A stretch of 7,668 nucleotides of DNA from Gemmatimonadota bacterium (lineage in GTDB: Bacteria > Gemmatimonadota > Gemmatimonadetes > Longimicrobiales > Gaopeijiaceae), in contig JAPOOQ010000223.1 in NCBI GenBank assembly GCA_026713345.1, positions 1 to 7,668 of the forward strand, written 5' to 3'. Position numbers and translations under genes: made by a program. This document shows positions 1-5,860 of this stretch, piece by piece; position 1 is the first letter of the stretch; every line of letters begins with the position of its first letter. The notes beneath the pieces were generated by a model that made no database searches, had not been told where the DNA came from, and saw only the letters and a program-made list of their open reading frames with translations.

Positions 1-23
1 CGAAGCCTTAGCTTCCTCGTCCA

Positions 24-97
24 CGGGACGTGGCGCAGTCCGGTAGCGCACCTGAATGGGGTTCAGGGGGTCGCCGGTTCGAATCCGGCCGTCCCGA
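24..97 (+). tRNA. tRNA-Pro (anticodon GGG)
   Basis: A full cloverleaf can be folded by eye. The acceptor stem is CGGGACG (24-30) with CGTCCCG (90-96), and A97 is the discriminator base. The D arm follows. The anticodon stem is CCTGA (51-55) with TCAGG (63-67), closing the 7-nt loop ATGGGGT, so the anticodon is GGG at 58-60, reading CCC proline codons. The T arm is GCCGG, TTCGAAT, CCGGC (73-89). The C1-G72 pair and A73 are the known bacterial tRNA-Pro identity elements, which supports the proline call. The 3' CCA is not encoded (CTG follows), so it must be added after transcription. The gene converges on the zincin lipoprotein gene, 12 nt away. Its promoter lies outside the window; positions 1-23 show nothing recognisable. 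Confidence 0.97.
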
Positions 98-101
98 CTG
101 T

Positions 102-125
102 GGGGCCGCTTAGCGCGGCAGCCCC
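102..125. terminator. GC-rich hairpin between convergent tRNA and protease genes
   Basis: GGGG (102-105) pairs with CCCC (122-125) and CCGC (106-109) with GCGG (115-118). There is a 3-nt bulge (CAG) and a 5-nt loop that holds most of the TAA stop codon of the minus-strand protease gene. It sits at the meeting point of two converging transcription units, where a bidirectional terminator would be expected. Neither side has a T-run, so it is not a standard intrinsic terminator and its function is unproven. It could equally be a chance structure in GC-rich DNA. Confidence 0.3.
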
Positions 126-1978
126 TCGCTGACCCGGATCTCGGCATCGCCCGGCGCGAGGTCCAGCCCGCGCAGCTCCCCGCCGGTCCAGCCGCGCACG
201 ATCGCGCGTACCCGCCCGCTGCTCCGCTCGGTCACGATCGCCATCGGCGTGGACCCGAACGGCTCCAGCGTGACGCGGCCCTCCGGACCCGACAACACGA
301 CCTGGCCGAGCTCCCCCTCCAACGCAACATCGTACGGCACTGCAAAGAGGAAGGTGCCTCCACCCGTCGCCACCGGACGGGGCTCGAAGCCGAACCCGAA
401 GCGCTGCTCGCCCGCCGGGCCGAATCCCTCCAGCCGGTACGGCCCCTCGCTCGCCGGCAGCGTGACCGGCAGGTCCACCATGAACGCGGGGTCCAGCGCG
501 AGTTCACCCGGGCCCGTCCTGCCCCAGAGCAGCAGGGTGCGCGAAGCGGTCGAAGCCATCGGGGCAGTGGAGCTCCCGACGAACTCCGGTCCCATCGCGG
601 CCACGGAGCCCGAGACGAGCGCCTCCTCCTCGGTGAGCCGGAAGTCCATGGCCTTGATGAAGTGGTAGTCGCTGACCCAGCTAGGGCTGCAATACCCCAT
701 GATGTCCCGGTAGAGGGACGCGCTCACCAGTCGCTCGCCATGAAAATCATAGCCCCAAACTCCGATCGAACCACCCATGTACGGGAAGCTCCTATCGGGC
801 GCGATCGCGCCGCCGCAGGGGGCATGATGCAGTCCGAGATTGTGTCCGAGCTCGTGGGCCAGGGTCTCCGGGTTGGCCCTGCCCACCGAGACGGGATGGC
901 CGATGAACCCGAGTCCCCGGGATGTCGTCTCCGCGTCCAGGCTCACGGCTCCATAGTAGTAGCCGCGCTCGCCCTCGGTGACGCGCAGGAAGGTCACTTC
1001 GCCGAGCAGTTTGGCCCAACCCGTGGCCGTTGTCAGGTCCACGGAGGTCATGAATCCCTCGTGGACGGTCACGGTCATCTCGCTGATGGGCAGGACCGCT
1101 CGCGCATACCGCAACTGTTCGCCCTCGGGCGTCATCCCGTCAGTCCAGTCATGGACCGCCGGACCGTTCGGCGACGCCGTCACCACCGGCACGACCGTCA
1201 GATCGAATCGCGGCACCGCCTGCACCTCGATCGGAATCCATCCCTGCTCGGGAACCCTCGGCCGCCTGCCTCCCGCCTCCACCGGTACGGTGCGCTCCGT
1301 ATCCACCTCGATAGCCATCTCGGTCCCGGACTGCATCAGCGAGGCCGGGACCACCGCGTCGTAGGACCAGTCCAGCCGCCCTTCGTCGACTTCAGAGGGC
1401 AGGACCTCCGTTTCGGGAGTCATGACGAACGTGCGCACCAGCGTGCTGTTGCGGTAGAACGATGCCTCCACGACCGGCTGGTAGTAGCTGTCCCGGTCTC
1501 CGGTCACGAAGACGCGCAGCAGCGCGGGACGCCCCGCGATGAGCGGCACGTCGCCCGAACTGTTCTGGACACCTTGCGTGAAGTAGTATCCCTCCACGGA
1601 GAGACCGACGCGTGCCGGGTTGGCGCGCACCCGGGTGTGGCCGGTCAGCCCGGCGTAGGACACCGACAGCGTAGTCTCCCCAAACCGGACCGCTTCCGCC
1701 GCCCCGTTCGGCAACACGTGCACGATCCGCTGATTCTCGCTGCTCCACACCGGTTGCGCCCACGACGGGGGCTTGTCGATCAGGCGCCGGTTCTGGTCGA
1801 CCACCGAAACCGAGAACACCGCCTCGTCCCCGATGGTCATCATGGTGTCCACCGGAATGATCTGCAGGTCGGACGGGACGGCCCCGGCCTCCATCACCAG
1901 ATCGCCGCACCCGGCAAGGGCCGGCGCCAGGAGAAGGAAGCCGCGAGCGGCGAGGGTCCTCTTCGTGTGCCTATCCAC
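110..1978 (-). CDS. Lipoprotein metzincin-type zinc metalloprotease, copy A (canonical motif)
   Basis: This 622-residue protein is predicted to be exported, lipidated and proteolytic at the cell surface. The N-terminus has a basic stretch, a hydrophobic core and the lipobox LAGC, with the acylated Cys at 24. Residues about 37-120 resemble a bacterial Ig-like (BIG2-type) domain. A beta-rich region follows, containing the block TQGVQNSSGDVPLIAGRPA (134-152). The zinc site HELGHNLGLHH spans 375-385: His375, His379 and His385 as ligands and Glu376 as general base. The Met-turn is at Met427 (DIMGYC), which defines a metzincin. Cys388 and Cys430 flank this site and are conserved in copy B. A C-terminal beta-sandwich-like region spans about 480-622. 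The architecture resembles M66/StcE-like or related secreted zincins, but the exact family is not certain and the substrate is unknown. The GTG start overlaps the end of the barrel gene by 8 nt, with AGG about 7 nt upstream, so translation is probably coupled. It is the last gene of the array. Confidence 0.88.
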   Translation of the reverse strand: MDRHTKRTLAARGFLLLAPALAGCGDLVMEAGAVPSDLQIIPVDTMMTIGDEAVFSVSVVDQNRRLIDKPPSWAQPVWSSENQRIVHVLPNGAAEAVRFGETTLSVSYAGLTGHTRVRANPARVGLSVEGYYFTQGVQNSSGDVPLIAGRPALLRVFVTGDRDSYYQPVVEASFYRNSTLVRTFVMTPETEVLPSEVDEGRLDWSYDAVVPASLMQSGTEMAIEVDTERTVPVEAGGRRPRVPEQGWIPIEVQAVPRFDLTVVPVVTASPNGPAVHDWTDGMTPEGEQLRYARAVLPISEMTVTVHEGFMTSVDLTTATGWAKLLGEVTFLRVTEGERGYYYGAVSLDAETTSRGLGFIGHPVSVGRANPETLAHELGHNLGLHHAPCGGAIAPDRSFPYMGGSIGVWGYDFHGERLVSASLYRDIMGYCSPSWVSDYHFIKAMDFRLTEEEALVSGSVAAMGPEFVGSSTAPMASTASRTLLLWGRTGPGELALDPAFMVDLPVTLPASEGPYRLEGFGPAGEQRFGFGFEPRPVATGGGTFLFAVPYDVALEGELGQVVLSGPEGRVTLEPFGSTPMAIVTERSSGRVRAIVRGWTGGELRGLDLAPGDAEIRVSEGLPR

Positions 1979-2618
1979 CGCTCAGCCTGATCCCGAAGCC
2001 CAGTTGCATGGACAGCGCCACCGCGTGGGCCGAGTCCGAAGTCGTGTTGGCGCTGAGCCACCGGTACGAAACTCCGGGGAGCAGGAGCAGGCGACCGAAC
2101 GACACCACAGCGCCCGCACCCAGGCCGATTCCGGGCCCGAACTGGGGCGAGTCGCCATCCATGCCCGCTTCCGTCGAGCCGAAGAGCAGGCCGGCCCGCG
2201 CCCAGGGCTGTCCGCGCAGCCAGGGCACCTCCGGCGTCCACTCCGCGCCGAGCACCCCGTGATTCCCGACGATGGACAGGTCCAGGTCGGTGCAGAACCC
2301 CTCCTCACAGCCGAAGGTGGTTCGATAATAGCCCCCGAACGCGGACCAGGAGGGATGGACCTGCCGCTTGAAGACCAAATCCACGGAGATCTTCGGAACG
2401 ATGTCCAGTGCGGCTCCTGACTCCGAGTGGCTGCCGACGCTGAGTCCCGTGCGCAACTCGACCTGGGAATCCCCAAGCCATTCCGTCCACTGTCCCGCTG
2501 CGGAACCGGGGAGAAGCGCAGCCCATGCGAGGGCCGCCGCCGCCAACAGCGACCGGCCGGCACCCTGGCCGTCCCTACTGCTCGGCACCGGCTCGCCGGA
2601 CGGGGTGTCAAACGTCAC
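1971..2618 (-). CDS. Small exported beta-barrel-like protein, copy A
   Basis: This protein of about 215 residues matches no family I can name. A hydrophobic stretch ending in GSAAG (cleavage near residue 42/43) looks like a Sec signal peptide. The mature part, about 173 residues, alternates short hydrophobic and polar runs rich in Gly and aromatic residues, as in small outer-membrane beta-barrels of about 8 strands. It lacks a clear C-terminal aromatic residue. The block AFGGYYRTTFGCEEGFC carries a Cys pair (104 and 109, four residues between), identical in spacing to copy B and possibly a loop disulfide. The start is uncertain. I chose the GTG at 2618 because it forms a GTGA overlap with the stop of protease B. 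Another GTG at 2630 is in frame upstream, and one at 2588 would give a more normal signal-peptide length. The gene overlaps protease A by 8 nt, suggesting the two products work together. A role as anchor, exporter or chaperone for the lipoprotein protease is inference only. Confidence 0.75.
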   Translation of the reverse strand: MTFDTPSGEPVPSSRDGQGAGRSLLAAAALAWAALLPGSAAGQWTEWLGDSQVELRTGLSVGSHSESGAALDIVPKISVDLVFKRQVHPSWSAFGGYYRTTFGCEEGFCTDLDLSIVGNHGVLGAEWTPEVPWLRGQPWARAGLLFGSTEAGMDGDSPQFGPGIGLGAGAVVSFGRLLLLPGVSYRWLSANTTSDSAHAVALSMQLGFGIRLSGG

Positions 2619-4432
2619 CGGGCGCCCCACGGCAGTCCGTCGCTGACCATGATTTCCGTTTCGGCGCCCGCGAGCGCGGTCGAACCGTTCCAGTCCCGCA
2701 GAATTGCGCGCACCTGGCCTGAACCCCGGTTGATGACGATCGCCATCGGGCTTGTGCTGGACGGACCCAGCTCGGTATCGCCTTCCGGCCCCGAGAGAAC
2801 TACCCGCACGAGCGGTCCGTCCCGATCCGGATCGTAGGGCACGTGGAAGTGGAAGTGCTCGCCGCCGAATTCCACGGGCTGGGGCGTGAAGTCGGAGCCG
2901 AACCGGAGTTCGCCGCCGGGACCGTATCCTTCCAGCCGGTAGGGACCTCCCGTGCCGGGGACGCTGGGCCTGGCCTCGACCAGGAAGGCAGGCTCGAGGA
3001 GCATCTCGTCCTCGTCAACGCTTCCCCACAGCATGATCGTGCTCTCTTCGGGAATGGCCTCCCATTCCGCGCGGGCTGCCGGTGACTCCACCTGCAGCCG
3101 CCGGTTGAGAGCGATACGGTAGCTGTAGTCGCTGATCCACGCCGGGTCGCAGTAGGTCATCAGGTCGAAGGCACCAAAGGGGTGAATGACGGCGCCCGCG
3201 GAGACGTCGAAGCCGTAGATGCCGATGCTGTTGGGGTTGTGCGGGTAGTTGGGGTCGGCCCCCCCGGCCCCCCCACAGGCGATATGCCGCAGGCTCATGT
3301 TGTGGCCGATTTCGTGGGTGTAGGTCTGATTGCGATTGACCCCGACACTCACCGGGGTGAAGAAGAAGCCCAGGCCACCAGCCCAACTGCCGCGCGGCAA
3401 TGGGCTGGCACCGTAGTAGTAGCCCTGCCGTCCTTCCAGCTCCCAAATCGTTCGGATCTCCCGGATCCAGCTTTGCCATCCTGCTGCCCCCCTGAGATCC
3501 ACGGAGGTGTAGAACGGCTCATGGATGGTGACCTTCATTTCGCCTATCGGCATGACCTTGCGCGCAAAGCGGAAGAAGGAGTGGTCCTCCGTCTTCCCCT
3601 CGGCCCACTGGACCACGCTCTCACTTGCGGGGAAGGCCGTCTGCACGGTCGGGACGATCGTCTGATGGTAAACCGGCATTTCGATCACGTTCGCGCGCAT
3701 TCTTCCCTCGGCCGGAAACCTCAGTTGGCTGCCGGGAGCGTGCGGCACGACCCCGTCCGGGTCGAGTTCCACCACCAGCTCGAGGCCCGGCTGAATCACG
3801 GAACCGGGAATGATCGCGTTGTTCGATGCCTGCACCGCCCCTTCCTGCGTTTCGGTAAAGATCTTCCCGACCACCGAACTCATCGATGTCGTGTGGACGA
3901 CTTCGCCGTCCAGGTAGAAGGTCGCGCGGGCCCGGGGCTCGAAGAAGGCAACCTCGTCACCTACGGGAAAGACCCGCAGCGCGGCGTCCCGGCCCGCAAT
4001 CAGCGGTACATCTCCGTTCAGATTCTGGGTGCCCTGGGTCAGGTAGGCGGCCCCCGCAGTAAGCTCGAGGTCGAGCGGGTTGGAGCGTACGAAAACCTGG
4101 CCGGTAACCCCGGCCACTTCGGCAGAGACTCGCGCCTCGGCCCCGCCCACCGCAGTAACAGTGCCATCGTGCTGAAGATCGATGGCCCCCCGGGGAGCGA
4201 CCACCCATGAAAGGGGCGTCCAGTTCGGTGGTCCTGGAATGACGATCCCATCCTCATCCAGCACCGTCACCCGGAGTTGGGCCTTGTCTCCCTCGGTAAT
4301 GAGCGTGTCGACCGGCATGATCACCAGCGAGTGGGGCATGGTCCCGATTGTGGAAAGGTCGCCGCACCCCGCCACCACGAGCGCGACCGCACAAGCTCCC
4401 ACTCGACCGATTCTCCCACACGTGCTCAACAT
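2615..4432 (-). CDS. Lipoprotein metzincin-type zinc metalloprotease, copy B (variant motif)
   Basis: This 605-residue paralogue of copy A is collinear along its whole length. The signal peptide ends in the lipobox VAGC (Cys23), followed by GDL exactly as in copy A. An Ig-like domain spans about 36-118, then comes the block TQGTQNLNGDVPLIAGRDA (132-150). The zinc signature HEIGHNMSLRH spans 373-383 and keeps His373, Glu374, His377 and His383. The usual Gly is replaced by Ser380. The Met-turn is at Met425 (DLMTYC), with Cys386 and Cys428 conserved. The same C-terminal beta-sandwich-like domain follows (about 465-605). Since all ligands and the catalytic Glu are present, I expect an active enzyme, perhaps with altered specificity. 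The ATG start is preceded by AGGAAAGG, 10 nt away, a rather distant ribosome site. The gene begins 55 nt after barrel B, and its stop overlaps the start of barrel A. Family assignment beyond metzincin is uncertain. Confidence 0.87.
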   Translation of the reverse strand: MLSTCGRIGRVGACAVALVVAGCGDLSTIGTMPHSLVIMPVDTLITEGDKAQLRVTVLDEDGIVIPGPPNWTPLSWVVAPRGAIDLQHDGTVTAVGGAEARVSAEVAGVTGQVFVRSNPLDLELTAGAAYLTQGTQNLNGDVPLIAGRDAALRVFPVGDEVAFFEPRARATFYLDGEVVHTTSMSSVVGKIFTETQEGAVQASNNAIIPGSVIQPGLELVVELDPDGVVPHAPGSQLRFPAEGRMRANVIEMPVYHQTIVPTVQTAFPASESVVQWAEGKTEDHSFFRFARKVMPIGEMKVTIHEPFYTSVDLRGAAGWQSWIREIRTIWELEGRQGYYYGASPLPRGSWAGGLGFFFTPVSVGVNRNQTYTHEIGHNMSLRHIACGGAGGADPNYPHNPNSIGIYGFDVSAGAVIHPFGAFDLMTYCDPAWISDYSYRIALNRRLQVESPAARAEWEAIPEESTIMLWGSVDEDEMLLEPAFLVEARPSVPGTGGPYRLEGYGPGGELRFGSDFTPQPVEFGGEHFHFHVPYDPDRDGPLVRVVLSGPEGDTELGPSSTSPMAIVINRGSGQVRAILRDWNGSTALAGAETEIMVSDGLPWGAR

Positions 4433-4469
4433 GTCACTCGTGCCTTTCCTGCGTTGTCATCTCCGGCCG

Positions 4470-4484
4470 CTGGCGGGGCGCCAG
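4470..4484 (-). promoter_or_regulatory. Intergenic hairpin between barrel B and protease B
   Basis: A perfect inverted repeat, CTGGCG and CGCCAG around a 3-nt loop, begins 3 nt after the barrel B stop codon. It lies in the only gap of noticeable size (55 nt) inside the duplicated module. There is no T-run, so it is not a strong intrinsic terminator. It could protect the upstream mRNA end or lower expression of the protease relative to the barrel. A role is inferred from position only. Confidence 0.3.
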
Positions 4485-4487
4485 GAC

Positions 4488-5075
4488 TCAGCCTCGCCCC
4501 AGAGGAATCGCGATGCCGAGATGGGCCGACAGCGCGATCGCGTACGCCGAACTCGATGGCGTGTTCGCCTTCAGATAACGGTATGATACACCCGGGCGGG
4601 CGGACCACAGGCCGAAGTCCCGGTCGAGCCCCGCACCGAAGTCGAGCCCGATGCCGATGTCCGGAGGCTCCCCCTCGGTGCCCGCCCGGGTCGTACCGAC
4701 GAGGATTCCGCCGCGCAGCCACGCCCCCACCGACAGGTACGGCGAGCGCGGCACCCACTCGACACCGAGGGCTCCATGGTTCCCGGCGATGGTGATGTCA
4801 CGCTCCAGGCAGAATCCCTCTACGCACCCGAAGGCCGTCCGGTAGTATCCGCCGAAGGCCCACAGACTGGGAATGACTTCGCTTCTGACCACGAGATCGA
4901 AGGATGGCTTGTAGGCGAGTTCCAGTTCGGCGGCGGACTCCGAGTGGCTGCCGACGCTCACCCCCGCGCGAATCTCCACCCCGACCTGGCCCAGCCAGTC
5001 CGGCAGCTGGGCCGAGGCCGACCCCGGAGCCAGCGCCCCGGCGGCAATCGCCACCAAAAGTGTCCGTATAGTCAA
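4488..5075 (-). CDS. Small exported beta-barrel-like protein, copy B
   Basis: This 195-residue protein has a Sec signal peptide (MTIRTLLVAIAAGALA start, cleavage after Ala22 in ASA-Q). The roughly 173-residue mature part is Gly- and aromatic-rich, consistent with a small outer-membrane beta-barrel. It is paralogous to barrel A: hand alignment of residues 33-109 with A residues 53-129 gives about 48 identities in 77 positions without gaps. Shared blocks include VGSHSES, AFGGYYRT, GNHG and PGVSYR. The Cys pair is at 84 and 89. A longer open frame reaches an ATG at 5204 but would overlap the DUF1080 gene and bury the signal peptide, so I prefer the TTG start, which has GGGAG 6 nt upstream. The gene follows DUF1080 by 32 nt and precedes the partner protease B by 55 nt. 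I do not recognise a named family. Specific function unknown. Confidence 0.78.
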   Translation of the reverse strand: MTIRTLLVAIAAGALAPGSASAQLPDWLGQVGVEIRAGVSVGSHSESAAELELAYKPSFDLVVRSEVIPSLWAFGGYYRTAFGCVEGFCLERDITIAGNHGALGVEWVPRSPYLSVGAWLRGGILVGTTRAGTEGEPPDIGIGLDFGAGLDRDFGLWSARPGVSYRYLKANTPSSSAYAIALSAHLGIAIPLGRG

Positions 5076-5081
5076 CGTATG

Positions 5082-5086
5082 CTCCC
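5082..5086 (-). promoter_or_regulatory. Shine-Dalgarno (GGGAG) that fixes the TTG start of barrel B
   Basis: GGGAG lies 6 nt before the TTG at 5075, in the 32-nt gap after the DUF1080 stop. It decides the start in favour of TTG, directly before a typical signal peptide, over the upstream in-frame ATG inside DUF1080. Confidence 0.7.
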
Positions 5087-5107
5087 GGTTGCAACCGGAC
5101 GGCCAGC

Positions 5108-5836
5108 TCAAAACGTCCGAATTCTGATGTTCCTGAACCACACCGGATCTCCGTGGTCCTGGAGCCCGATGTGCCCGGCGGCAGCCATCCCGTATCCCGG
5201 CCACTCACCGAACTTACTGCGCTGTACCAGCGCTCGCCATTCGTCCGTCCAGAGTTCGTAGACCACGATTCGGACGCCGTTCATCCAGTGTTCTACCTGC
5301 GCGCCGCGCACAATGATCCTTACCTGGTTCCATTCGCCAACCGGCCGGGTGACGTCCTCGGTGGGCGCGTGGAGCGCGTAGTTGGACCCCGCCGAGGTCT
5401 CGGGCGTGGCCCCGTCGCGGTGGCCGGCATTGTCGAGGAGCTGCATCTCGGGTCCGGTCCAGTACGGCCGGATCTCGTCTTCCGTGGCCCTGTAGAAGAT
5501 GCCGCTGTTGCCTCCTTCCGAGACCTTCCACTCCAGCGCCAATTCGAAGTCCGCGTACTGGTCGACCGTCATGATCGTGCCGCCTCCGCCTCCGGGGGTG
5601 AACACGAGCGCTCCGTCGCGCGCCTGCCACCCAGCCGGGACGTCGTCGCGCCGGTATCCTCGCCACCCGTCGAGCGTGCCGTCAAAGAGCAGCTTCCAGC
5701 CGGCTGCCTCCTCTTCCGCGGTCAGGCGGTTGGGCGGGGGGTCCTGGGCCGAGCCGGCCGATACCAGCAGCAAGACCGACATCAGACCCGCTACGCAGCA
5801 GGGTGCCGTCAGAGAGAAACCCGAAATCGAGTGCAT
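5108..5836 (-). CDS. Secreted DUF1080 / 3-keto-disaccharide hydrolase family protein
   Basis: This 242-residue protein has a signal peptide (hydrophobic core about 11-29, cleavage after SAGSA, residue 30), so it probably acts in the periplasm or outside the cell. The rest is one concanavalin-like beta-sandwich of the DUF1080 family (3-keto-disaccharide hydrolase, PF06439). Typical family blocks are visible: LFDGTLDGWRGY (50-61), LEWKVSEGGNSGIFYR (101-116), EMQLLDNAGHRDG (130-142), YALHAP (153-158), WNQVRIIVRG (169-178) and GHIGLQDHGDPVWFRNIRIR (221-240). Some family members cleave glycosides oxidised at C3. Many others are untested, so the substrate is open. Length is normal for a single-domain member. 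The ATG has a strong GGAGG site 7 nt upstream (5844-5848). The gene lies 24 nt after the TIM-barrel isomerase and near an oxidoreductase, supporting a role in keto-sugar catabolism. Confidence 0.9.
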   Translation of the reverse strand: MHSISGFSLTAPCCVAGLMSVLLLVSAGSAQDPPPNRLTAEEEAAGWKLLFDGTLDGWRGYRRDDVPAGWQARDGALVFTPGGGGGTIMTVDQYADFELALEWKVSEGGNSGIFYRATEDEIRPYWTGPEMQLLDNAGHRDGATPETSAGSNYALHAPTEDVTRPVGEWNQVRIIVRGAQVEHWMNGVRIVVYELWTDEWRALVQRSKFGEWPGYGMAAAGHIGLQDHGDPVWFRNIRIRTF

Positions 5837-5860
5837 CGATTCGCCTCCGTTTGCAGCGCC

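Larger units (their letters stand above)
110..5075 (-). repeat. Tandem duplication of a barrel + metalloprotease gene pair
   Basis: Two units lie head to tail: unit B (2615-5075) and unit A (110-2618). Each holds a small beta-barrel-like gene followed by a zincin lipoprotein gene. Both partners are paralogous between units and retain gene order and strand. The copies have diverged well past near-identity at the protein level (roughly 60% in the barrel core), so the duplication is old and both units have probably been kept by selection. The junction is a 4-nt overlap with no trace of a mobile element or flanking repeat. Confidence 0.85.

Noticed and set aside
56..1990. A 644-codon open frame on the plus strand opposite protease A
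   Set aside because: It starts inside the tRNA, its product is Arg/His/Pro-rich without recognisable domains, and it mirrors a minus-strand gene with clear lipobox and zinc motifs. Long antisense frames are expected in high-GC coding DNA.
3182..4210. A 342-codon plus-strand open frame opposite protease B
   Set aside because: It is antisense to a gene with a conserved paralogue next door, and it shows no signal peptide or motif.
4434..4460. An 8-codon open frame ending 1 nt before the protease B start, possible leader peptide
   Set aside because: The GGAG before its ATG has no spacing, the peptide has no meaningful residue run, and such short frames occur by chance.
5057..5092. TTGCAA and TTGACT boxes near the barrel B start as a possible sigma-70 promoter
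   Set aside because: TTGACT overlaps the start codon itself and no convincing -10 box lies at the right distance from either hexamer upstream of the start.
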